This document shows, one piece after another, positions 44,217 through 51,530 of a stretch of DNA of 64,000 nucleotides (within the stretch, counting starts at the first letter, position 1; each line of letters opens with the position of its first letter). Where the stretch lies: the NCBI RefSeq assembly GCF_000514815.1, contig NZ_AZWQ01000015.1, forward strand, positions 70,652 through 134,651, given 5' to 3'. A model generated the notes under the pieces. That model did no database searches. It worked only from the letters and a program-made list of their open reading frames with translations, and was not told where the DNA came from. The position numbers and the translations under genes were made by a program. Source of the stretch: Salinispora fenicalii (lineage in GTDB: Bacteria; Actinomycetota; Actinomycetes; Mycobacteriales; Micromonosporaceae).

Positions 44217-45527
44217 GTGTCGACCAACAGAGCGACGATTCCAGCGACGAGTTATCCCGTCGAGCGACTCACACTCGACAACGGCCTGCGGGTGGTGCTC
44301 ACCCCGGACCGCAGCGCCCCGGTGATCGGGGTGGCAGTCGTCTATGACGTCGGCATCCGCTCCGAGCCCGAGGGACGTACCGGCTTCGCGCACCTCTTCG
44401 AACACCTGATGTTCCAGGGTTCAGAGAACCTGGAGAAGTTGGCCCACTTCCGGCACGTACAGGGGGCGGGTGGCACCTTCAACGGCTCCACCCACCTGGA
44501 CTACACCGACTACTACGAGACGTTGCCGGGCAACGCCCTCGAACGGGCCCTCTTCCTTGAGGCGGACCGGATGCGCGGCCCCCGGTTGACCGAGGAGAAC
44601 CTGCGCAACCAGGTTGACGTGGTCAAGGAGGAGATTCGGGTCAACGTGCTCAACCGGCCGTACGGCGGGTTTCCCTGGCTCACCCTGCCACCGGTGCTCT
44701 TCGACACCTTCCCTAACGCGCACGACGGCTACGGGTCCTTCGCCGACCTCGAGTCGGCGACGGTGGCCGACGCCGCCGACTTCTTCCAGCACTACTACGC
44801 CAGCGGTAACGCGGTACTGGCGGTCAGCGGCGACATCGACGTAGCCGAGGCGGTCGAGCTGGTCGAGCGGCACTTCGGCGAGGTGCCGGCCCGGCCGGCA
44901 CCGCCCCGGCCGAGCTTCGTCGAGCCGGACCTGGCCGCCGAGCGGCGGGTGTCGTACACCGATCGGCTGGCCCCACTGCCGGCGGTCGCCTCGGCGTGGC
45001 GGGTGCCGGACCCGATCGGCGACTTCGCCGGCTACCTCCCGTACGCGGTGCTCGCCGAGGTGCTTACCGACGGGGACGCCGCCCGGTTGGTCGAACGGCT
45101 GGTCCAGCGGGACAGGTCGGTCACCAGCATCGGTGGCTACCTGGGCTTCATGGGGGACCCGTTCGATGTCCGCGATCCGACGGCCCTCCTGCTCCAGGCG
45201 CATCTGCCACCCGACGGTGACGTAGACAAGGTGCTGCAGACGGTGGATGAGGAACTGGACCGACTGGCCACCGACGGGCTGGCCGACGGTGAGTTGGCCC
45301 GTACCCAGGCTCGGATGGCCACGCACCTGTTGCGCGACACGGACGCGGTGCTCGGCCGGGCCCTGCGGATGGCCGTCCTAGAGCAGCAACGCGGCGAGCC
45401 TGGCTTGCTCAACGAGTTGCCCCGCCTGGTCGGCGAGGTCACCGAGGAGTCGGTCCGCGCCGCCGCCGCCACGCTGCGCCCACAGCGCCGGGCCACCGTC
45501 GAGGTGCTCGCGGGGGCGGACCAGTGA
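44217..45527 (+). CDS. M16-family zinc peptidase, catalytic subunit
   Basis: A 436-aa pitrilysin/processing-peptidase-type protein. The inverted zinc motif HxxEH is present as His59-Leu-Phe-Glu62-His63 (FAHLFEHLMF), with the third ligand Glu in VDVVKEEIRVN. The second half is the structurally similar inactive repeat of the M16B fold. TAGGGT (44204-44209) lies 7 nt before GTG 44217, a leaderless promoter. It pairs with the downstream M16 protein, coupled through a GTGA overlap. Confidence 0.93.
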   Translation: MSTNRATIPATSYPVERLTLDNGLRVVLTPDRSAPVIGVAVVYDVGIRSEPEGRTGFAHLFEHLMFQGSENLEKLAHFRHVQGAGGTFNGSTHLDYTDYYETLPGNALERALFLEADRMRGPRLTEENLRNQVDVVKEEIRVNVLNRPYGGFPWLTLPPVLFDTFPNAHDGYGSFADLESATVADAADFFQHYYASGNAVLAVSGDIDVAEAVELVERHFGEVPARPAPPRPSFVEPDLAAERRVSYTDRLAPLPAVASAWRVPDPIGDFAGYLPYAVLAEVLTDGDAARLVERLVQRDRSVTSIGGYLGFMGDPFDVRDPTALLLQAHLPPDGDVDKVLQTVDEELDRLATDGLADGELARTQARMATHLLRDTDAVLGRALRMAVLEQQRGEPGLLNELPRLVGEVTEESVRAAAATLRPQRRATVEVLAGADQ

Positions 45528-46867
45528 GCGGCGCGATGACGACCGCGCCGCGCGCTCTACCGCCGCTCGGTCCAACCCGGAAGCTGAAGCTGCCCAAGCA
45601 GGCCGAGCGTACGCTCGGCAACGGTCTCACCGTGATCGCGGTCCGCCGGCCGGCGGTGCCCCTGGTCGAGGTGCGGCTCGGAATGCCGTTCGGGCGGGTG
45701 CACCCGGCCCGGGCCGCGATGCTCGCACAGACCCTGCTCTCCGGTACGACGACGTTGACCGGGGTACAGGTCGCCGCGGAGTTGCAGAAGGTCGGCGGTG
45801 GGCTCTCGGCCGGAGTTGACCCAGACCGGTTGATGGTCTCCGGCGCAGGCCTGGTGACCGGCCTCGACCGGATGTTGGAGCTCCTGGCCGATGTGCTGAC
45901 GGCGGCGGCCTATCCGGCCGACGAGGTCGCCACCGAGCGGGACCGGCTGGTCGACCGGATCCAGTTGGCCCAGTCTCAGCCCGGGCACCTGGCCCGTACC
46001 GCCCTACTCAAACGGATCTACGGCCGGCACCCGTACGCGGTGCAGACGCCGAGCCCGGACCAGGTCCGCGCGGTGCGTCCGAACGTGCTGCGGAAGCTGC
46101 ATGACGAGCGGGTGCATCCGACGGGTGCGGTCCTGGTGTTGGTCGGGGACGTCCAGCCGGAACGGGCGTTGGACGCGGCCGAGCAGGCGCTCGGCGGATG
46201 GAATGGTGCCGGGCAGGTCATCGAGCTACCCGCCACGCCGCCGTTGGAGCCGGGGCCGCTGCTCCTTGTTGATCGCCCCGGATCGGTGCAGTCGTCGCTG
46301 CGGATGGCGTTGCCGGCGGTGCCGCGTACCGACCCCGACCACGCCGCCCTGCAACTCGCGAACCTAATCTTCGGTGGTTACTTCTCATCCCGTTGGGTGG
46401 AGAACATTCGCGAGGATAAGGGCTACACGTACGGGCCGCACTCGTTGGTCGAGCACTCGGTCGCCGGGTCGGTCCTGCTCGCCGCCGCCGAGGTGGCCAC
46501 CGACGTAACCGGGGCGGCACTGCTGGAGACCCAGTACGAGTTGGGTCGGCTGGCCTGCGTCGCACCGGGCGCGGAGGAGTTGGAGCAGGCCCGCCAGTAC
46601 GCTCTCGGTACGCTCCAACTCGGCATCTCCACCCAGGCCGGGCTGGCGGCGCTGACCAGCGCGTACGCGGGTAGCGGCCTGCGTCTGGACTTCTTGGCCG
46701 AGCACGCGGCTCGGCTGGCGAAGGCGACGGTGGCTGATGTCGCCGACGCGGCGGCCCGATACCTTGCCCCGGCCCGGGCGGTCACGGTCGTGCTGGGGGA
46801 TGCGCAGCGGGTCGCCGGGCAGTTGGGGACGTTGGCTGAGGTTGTGACCGAACCGGCGGTTCCGTGA
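45524..46867 (+). CDS. M16-family peptidase, non-catalytic partner
   Basis: A 447-aa M16B protein without the HxxEH motif (LGMPFGRVHPARAAMLAQ in its place). It keeps the Arg/Tyr pair that binds the substrate C-side, in NIREDKGYTYGPHS. In heterodimeric M16B peptidases one subunit provides zinc and the other these residues, so this and the previous gene should form one enzyme. GTG 45524 overlaps the upstream stop by 4 bp, and nudC overlaps its own stop by 4 bp: a tightly coupled three-gene string. Confidence 0.92.
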   Translation: MSGAMTTAPRALPPLGPTRKLKLPKQAERTLGNGLTVIAVRRPAVPLVEVRLGMPFGRVHPARAAMLAQTLLSGTTTLTGVQVAAELQKVGGGLSAGVDPDRLMVSGAGLVTGLDRMLELLADVLTAAAYPADEVATERDRLVDRIQLAQSQPGHLARTALLKRIYGRHPYAVQTPSPDQVRAVRPNVLRKLHDERVHPTGAVLVLVGDVQPERALDAAEQALGGWNGAGQVIELPATPPLEPGPLLLVDRPGSVQSSLRMALPAVPRTDPDHAALQLANLIFGGYFSSRWVENIREDKGYTYGPHSLVEHSVAGSVLLAAAEVATDVTGAALLETQYELGRLACVAPGAEELEQARQYALGTLQLGISTQAGLAALTSAYAGSGLRLDFLAEHAARLAKATVADVADAAARYLAPARAVTVVLGDAQRVAGQLGTLAEVVTEPAVP

Positions 46868-47811
46868 CGGCCGGTGGACCGACCCCTTCGTTGGCCTGCC
46901 CCACCCTGGACCGGGCCGCGCACCGGCGTACCGATCCCGACTGGTTGGGTCAGGCCTGGGGACGGTGTCGGGTACTCGTGCTGGACAGCGGCGACGGGGG
47001 GCGGGCGTTGGTGTCAGCCGAACCGGAGTCGCCGGTGTTGGTGCTGGTCGGCCCGGAGGATGTGCCGGAGGAGGCGGCCCTGCGGGCAGTGTTCCTTGGC
47101 GTCGAGCCGGACGGCGGAGCAGTGTTCACGGTGGACGCGCCCCTGCCGGTGCTCCCCGGCACCCGCGCGGCGCACCTGCTGGAGGTCGGCCACCTGCTGA
47201 CCGACCGGGACGCGGGCCTGCTCACCACCGGTCTGGCGCTGCTCAACTGGCACCGTGGGCACCAGTACTCCCCGCGGACCGGGCAGGCCACCACGATGGA
47301 TGAGGCCGGCTGGTCCCGGGTCGCCCCGGCGGGGGAGCGGATGTGGCCGCGAACCGATCCGGCGATGATCGTCCTGGTGCACGACGGGGGGTCCGGTTGG
47401 GATGGGCGCTGCCTGTTGGGTAACAATGCCGCCTGGCCGCGGGTGCCGGGTGAGCTGCGCTTTTCCTGCCTCGCGGGCTACGTGGAGCCCGGGGAGTCGG
47501 CCGAGGCGGCGGTACTGCGTGAGGTACGCGAGGAGGTTGACGTCCCGGTCACGGACATCACGTACGTGGGTAGCCAGGCCTGGCCGTTCCCTGGTTCGTT
47601 GATGTTGGGTTTCCAGGCGGTGGGCGACCCACGGCGTCCAATGCGGGTCGACCCAGCGGAGATAGCGGCGGCCCGCTGGTTCACCCGGGCCGAGGTCGAC
47701 GCGGCGCTGGCTGGGCAGCGCGTTGACGTTCAGGGCGATCGGCTGGTCCTGCCGCCGTCGTCTTCGATCGCGTCCTTCCTGCTGCGCTACTGGCTCGACG
47801 GCCACTGTTGA
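46864..47811 (+). CDS. nudC: NAD(+) diphosphatase NudC
   Basis: A 315-aa NUDIX enzyme that hydrolyses NAD(H) and can remove NAD caps from RNA. NUDIX box: AGYVEPGESAEAAVLREVREEV, followed by the NudC signature SQAWPFPGSLMLGF, in which the first Pro of the usual SQPWPFP is Ala. The zinc-ribbon region that usually carries four Cys reads NWHRGHQYSPRTGQATT here, with none, so zinc binding is lost. In mycobacteria nudC also lies between adnB and mrx1/uvrD2. The start overlaps the M16 stop. Confidence 0.92.
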   Translation: MTAGGPTPSLACPTLDRAAHRRTDPDWLGQAWGRCRVLVLDSGDGGRALVSAEPESPVLVLVGPEDVPEEAALRAVFLGVEPDGGAVFTVDAPLPVLPGTRAAHLLEVGHLLTDRDAGLLTTGLALLNWHRGHQYSPRTGQATTMDEAGWSRVAPAGERMWPRTDPAMIVLVHDGGSGWDGRCLLGNNAAWPRVPGELRFSCLAGYVEPGESAEAAVLREVREEVDVPVTDITYVGSQAWPFPGSLMLGFQAVGDPRRPMRVDPAEIAAARWFTRAEVDAALAGQRVDVQGDRLVLPPSSSIASFLLRYWLDGHC

Positions 47812-47856
47812 GAGCGGGGTAGGCGCCGCTAGCCGGCGGTGGCCAACCCCGAACGT

Positions 47857-47905
47857 GGTCCCGGCCCGCGACCGCCGTTGCCGCGACGGTCACGGGCCGG
47901 GGACC
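47857..47905. terminator. Convergent hairpin after nudC
   Basis: GGTCCCGGCCCG pairs with CGGGCCGGGGACC (one bulged base), with inner pairing GACCG/CGGTC. It lies between nudC and the convergent hypothetical gene. Confidence 0.65.
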
Positions 47906-47976
47906 GTGCCGTCGAGACCGGCTGGGGCGAGGAGCGCGGCGGGAGAGCCGGGCCGGTTCGACGGACGGGTAGCCGC

Positions 47977-48252
47977 TCAGCTGCCCCGGTCGTCCGGCCA
48001 GCTTGGCCAGGCGGACGGGGGTTCGTCGAGCGGAAGCACCTTGACCCGTTGTCGGCCGGCCCGGACCGCGCCGACCGCGGCGAGGGCACGGGCGAGCACG
48101 AGTGCGGCTTCGCGGTCGTCGGCGTGGACGACCTGCCGGCGTGGCTCGGGCGCGACGGTCTCGTCGCGTAGCCGGCCCCCGTCGGCCCAGGCGGCGGTGA
48201 GGTCCACGTCAGCCGCCGCGCGGACATCGGTGCGAACGATCAGGAACCGCAT
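47977..48252 (-). CDS. 91-aa hypothetical protein
   Basis: A small soluble protein: MRFLIVRTDVRAAADVDLTAAW, then AADDREAALVLARALAAVG and a C-terminal LPLDEPPSAWPSWPDD. GGAG lies 6 nt before the ATG at 48252, which is preferred to a start 19 codons upstream. An inverted repeat CTACGC-C-GCGTAG (48321-48333) lies in its upstream region. No family recognised; part of the accessory insert between nudC and mrx1. Confidence 0.6.
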   Translation of the reverse strand: MRFLIVRTDVRAAADVDLTAAWADGGRLRDETVAPEPRRQVVHADDREAALVLARALAAVGAVRAGRQRVKVLPLDEPPSAWPSWPDDRGS

Positions 48253-48446
48253 GTCGGTCTCCGGATGTGTGCCGCGACGATCGGGAACGGAGTGGAAGTT
48301 CCACGTCACTGCGGGTCATGCTACGCCGCGTAGCGGGCCTGGCAACCGAAATGCCGCGATCGGCCGGCAGAGTGGCCGATCGGTCGAGGGCGTCCGGACC
48401 GGGGTGCCCGAACTGAGGCGCCGCCCGGCGTTCGTAGACGATGCGG

Positions 48447-48480
48447 GGCCGCCGGTGGACGTACTCACCGGCGGCCCCGA
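48447..48480 (-). terminator. Terminator after the DUF397 gene
   Basis: A perfect 13-bp stem GGGGCCGCCGGTG / CACCGGCGGCCCC with an 8-nt loop, 12 bases beyond the stop of the minus-strand DUF397 gene. Confidence 0.8.
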
Positions 48481-48492
48481 CGGAGTTTCGGG

Positions 48493-48720
48493 TCAGATTC
48501 GGTCGAGCCGGCCGTCCTTGGTCGCGGCCAGGAAGCTCCGCCACTCGCCTCGGTCGAACAACAGCACCGGACCGCTCCGATCCTTGCTGTCCCGCAGCGC
48601 CACCATGGCTGGCATCGGTGCTACCTCGACGCAGTTTGAGGTCTGGCTGCGGCTGCTCTTTCGCCACGTCATCCGCGCCAGGTCGGGGACGGCGGTCGGC
48701 GTGTCATGGATCTCGTTCAT
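48493..48720 (-). CDS. DUF397 protein (WhiJ-partner type)
   Basis: A 75-aa protein covering the whole DUF397 domain: MTWRKSSRSQTSNCVEVA is the diagnostic opening and VALRDSKDRSGPVLLFDRGEWRSFLAA the rest. These proteins almost always occur next to a WhiJ-like XRE regulator, as here (gene ending at 48792), and are thought to bind and modulate it. AGGAG lies 8 nt before the ATG. Confidence 0.93.
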   Translation of the reverse strand: MNEIHDTPTAVPDLARMTWRKSSRSQTSNCVEVAPMPAMVALRDSKDRSGPVLLFDRGEWRSFLAATKDGRLDRI

Positions 48721-48791
48721 GGTTGCACTCCTGTGTGAACCGGCCGATGGACGAGTAGTGCCCGCACGGACCGACGTTGAGTGCCGGTGGG

Positions 48792-49772
48792 TCAGCGTTC
48801 CGTCAATCGCCCGGGGCGCCGGCGACGCTGGGCCGGCGGTGTTGCCGCCCCGAACGCCGCTGCCGACGAGGGTGCTGCATCGAATGGCTGTTCCCTGGCT
48901 GTATTCAGCCAGGAGAGAGTGTCCGATGCGGGGAGTGCTGCCGTGCATAACCACTCAAAGACCACTTTATAGCGATTTAGGATTTTTGCCTCGGTTGACA
49001 TGGTGTTCAAGAACCCGCTTTCGATCGCCAAGGTCTCGGGATCCTGCAGGTCGGTGAATCGGTAGAGGGAGAAGGCCGTCGGTGGCAGGTACCAACCGCT
49101 CGCCTGGGTATCCCGAGGCAGCACATGCAGCGTGACGTTGGGCAGCATGGCCAACTCGTAGAGCTGCGTAAGCTGCTCCCGCAGTACGTCGGCCGGCCCG
49201 GCCCGCCCCCCGAGTGCCGTCTCCTCGACCACGGCCGTATATCGGGGTGCGTCCGGTCCCCGGGTAAGCAGCGACTGTCGGGCCAGCCGGGCGCCCACCT
49301 CGGTCTCGATGTCCTCGGTGCCATCCGGCTCACCTGCCGCTGCGTCGACATCCCGGGCGGAGGCGATTCGGATGCGGGCGTAACCGGGCGTCTGGAGTAG
49401 CCCCGGTACGAGCAGTGGGTGATACTCCGAGATCTCCACACAGCCCGCCTCCAACTCGGCGAAGCCGCGCTGTTGCGGAGTCATGACCGGGTAGTTCCGA
49501 AGCCAGCCACGGATGTCGCCGGCCTCACCGGTGATGGTCAGCAACTCCTCCCGTAGCGTCACGTCCACCCGGTAGAGATCGAGCAGTGCCCGGACATCCT
49601 GCGGGTCCGGCCGGCTGCGGCCATTCTCCAGGCGAGACAGTTTGGAAGCGGAGGCCCAACCGACCCGCTCGACCACCTGGTCCCCGGTGAGGCTGGTGGT
49701 CTCGCGCAGTCGACGCAGTTCATTGCCCAACCTGCGACGCCGCAGGATAGGACTGGGTGCGACTGGAGGCAC
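48792..49772 (-). CDS. WhiJ-like XRE regulator with DUF5753 domain
   Basis: A 326-aa regulator. The helix-turn-helix is at residues 14-75 (LGNELRRLRETTSLTGDQVVERVG ... SKLSRLENGRSRP). The DUF5753 ligand/partner domain follows (EISEYHPLLVPGLLQTPGYARI, LREQLTQLYELAMLPNVTLHVLP). The tail is Arg/Pro-rich. It works with the downstream DUF397 gene, 71 bp away; such pairs control development or secondary metabolism in Streptomyces. GTG start 49772 has GAGGA just upstream. Confidence 0.93.
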   Translation of the reverse strand: MPPVAPSPILRRRRLGNELRRLRETTSLTGDQVVERVGWASASKLSRLENGRSRPDPQDVRALLDLYRVDVTLREELLTITGEAGDIRGWLRNYPVMTPQQRGFAELEAGCVEISEYHPLLVPGLLQTPGYARIRIASARDVDAAAGEPDGTEDIETEVGARLARQSLLTRGPDAPRYTAVVEETALGGRAGPADVLREQLTQLYELAMLPNVTLHVLPRDTQASGWYLPPTAFSLYRFTDLQDPETLAIESGFLNTMSTEAKILNRYKVVFEWLCTAALPASDTLSWLNTAREQPFDAAPSSAAAFGAATPPAQRRRRPGRLTER

Positions 49773-49930
49773 GTGTCCTCTTTTCCGTAGACCGTCGTAG
49801 ATGCGACGGTAACTCTCTGAATTCGCCCCTAACCCTCAGTATGGAACGACGCGGCCGGTGCCGGAGGTTCTGGCGGGGGCGTGTCTCGACCAAAGGCGGC
49901 ACACCGTGTACCACTTCCGACGGAGGGTAG

Positions 49931-51235
49931 ATGCGTACCGTCCTGCGCCGCCCGGACTTCCGGCTGCTCTTCGGTGGACTGGTGGCCAGCATGACCGCCG
50001 AGTCGATCCTGCTGCTCGCGCTCGCTATCTGGGTCAAGGAACTGACCGGGTCGAGTGGACTGGCCGGGGCCACCATCTTCGCGATCATCGCCCCAATGAC
50101 GCTGGCCCCGTTGGTCGGCTGGGTCGTCGACCGGTATCCGCGCCGGCCCCTGTTCGTGGCCGCCAACCTGGTCACGGCCGTCCTACTCACCCCGTTGTTC
50201 GCCGTCGGGGACCGTACCGACCTCTGGCTCATCTACCTGGTCGCGATCTTCTACGGACTCTCGTACATCACCCTCAGCGCGGTGCTCAGCGGCCTCCTGC
50301 GGCACCTGGTGCCGGTGGAGTTGCTGGCCGACGCGAACGGCGTGCTACAGACGGTGCGGCAGGGGTTGCGGTTGGTCGGCCCGCTCGCGGGGGCTGCCCT
50401 CTACACCGCTGTCGGCGGTGGACTGTTGGCGGGCGTGGCGATAGTCGGCTTCATGGCCGCGGCGGTGCTGGTGGGCCTGCTCCGGGTGAGCGAACCGCCC
50501 CGGTCGCGGTCAGGACGGTGCTGCCGCCCGGGCTGCACCCAACCCTGCACTTGGGCGAGGCGACCGCGTTGCACGTCGCGTTGCACGTCGCGCTGGTCGG
50601 CCGAGCTCGGTGCTGGCCTGCGGTACCTGGCCGGCGAGCCGGCGCTGCGCCGGGCACTGCTCGGCTACGGTCTCGGTTCACTGGTGATGGGCTTCAGCGA
50701 GTCGTTGATCTTTGCCTACGTTGACCACGGGCTTCGCCGCGATGCGGCGTTCGTAGGGGTGCTCGTGACCGTGCAGGGGGTCGGTGGCCTCGCTGGTGGA
50801 CTGATCTCGCCCGGCGTGATCCGGCGGATGGGAGAGGTCGGCGCGCTCGCCGTGGGGGTGGCGCTGTTCGGGTCAGCCGCGCTGACGCTCTCCTACCCCA
50901 ACCTCTGGCTGGGCTGCGCCGCTGTCCTGCTGGCTGGGGTCTCCCTGCCGCTCACCATGGTCGGCCTGCACACGCTGATTCAGCGGCGTACGCCGGCACC
51001 GCTGATCGGCCGGGTCGCGGCCGGTGCCGATGCGGTGGTCAGCGGCCCGCGGGCCGTCTCGATCGGGGGCGGCGCACTGCTCGTCGGCGTCTTCGACTAC
51101 CGCCTGCTCTTCGTGGTGGTGGGCCTGATCACCCTACTTGCCAGCGGCTACCTCTGGGGTGGGCGCCGGTTGAGCCATCCGGCCCAGCCGGCACCCGTAC
51201 CGATCAGGCGGAGATCCCCGACAGGTGCTCCTTGA
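49931..51235 (+). CDS. MFS transporter with a scrambled central loop
   Basis: A 434-aa efflux-type major facilitator with about 12 helices and the motif A-like loop GWVVDRYPRRPLF between helices 2 and 3. The loop between the two halves (about residues 188-226) reads as improbable Cys/Arg-rich sequence (RCCRPGCTQPCTWARRPRC) while the alternative frame reads sensibly (VRTVLPPGLHPTLHLGEATALH). This is explained by one lost base near 50497 and one gained base near 50607. Helices on both sides are intact, so the protein may still work. GGAGGG lies 3 nt before the ATG. The 3' end overlaps mrx1 by 32 bp. Confidence 0.88.
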   Translation: MRTVLRRPDFRLLFGGLVASMTAESILLLALAIWVKELTGSSGLAGATIFAIIAPMTLAPLVGWVVDRYPRRPLFVAANLVTAVLLTPLFAVGDRTDLWLIYLVAIFYGLSYITLSAVLSGLLRHLVPVELLADANGVLQTVRQGLRLVGPLAGAALYTAVGGGLLAGVAIVGFMAAAVLVGLLRVSEPPRSRSGRCCRPGCTQPCTWARRPRCTSRCTSRWSAELGAGLRYLAGEPALRRALLGYGLGSLVMGFSESLIFAYVDHGLRRDAAFVGVLVTVQGVGGLAGGLISPGVIRRMGEVGALAVGVALFGSAALTLSYPNLWLGCAAVLLAGVSLPLTMVGLHTLIQRRTPAPLIGRVAAGADAVVSGPRAVSIGGGALLVGVFDYRLLFVVVGLITLLASGYLWGGRRLSHPAQPAPVPIRRRSPTGAP

Positions 51236-51446
51236 CCTGCCGGATGGTGGGGTTGGTCAGCGCGCTGCCGTCCGCGAAGCGCAGCGTCGGCACGGTCTGG
51301 TTGCCGCCGTTGACGCTCATCACGAACGCGGCGGCCTCCGGCTCCTGCTCGATGTCGACCACCTCGTACCCGATGCCCTCCCGGTCCAGCTGTGACTTCA
51401 GCCGGTGGCAGTAGCCGCACCAAGGCGTGGAGTACATCGTCAACAT
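51204..51446 (-). CDS. mrx1: Mycoredoxin (glutaredoxin-like, mycothiol-dependent)
   Basis: An 80-aa thioredoxin-fold protein that reduces mycothiol-protein mixed disulfides. MLTMYSTPWCGYCHRLKSQL carries the CxxC active site (CGYC), and VPTLRFADGSALTNPTIRQV the cis-Pro and thiol-binding segment. GGAGG lies 7 nt before the ATG at 51446. It is divergent from uvrD2, the same neighbourhood as mycobacterial Rv3198A/uvrD2. Substrate thiol supply links it to mshB in this window. Confidence 0.94.
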   Translation of the reverse strand: MLTMYSTPWCGYCHRLKSQLDREGIGYEVVDIEQEPEAAAFVMSVNGGNQTVPTLRFADGSALTNPTIRQVKEHLSGISA

Positions 51447-51530
51447 CGTCAGACCTCCAAGGGGGCTGGATCGTGATTCGAGCCAGGCTAACTGCACCAA
51501 CGTTGGGAGCGGCTGGAACAATTCCTCGCT

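Noticed and set aside
50518..50610. Cys-rich stretch in the MFS protein as a metal-binding loop
   Set aside because: The spacing of Cys comes from reading GC-rich DNA out of frame; the alternative frame gives normal transporter-loop sequence.
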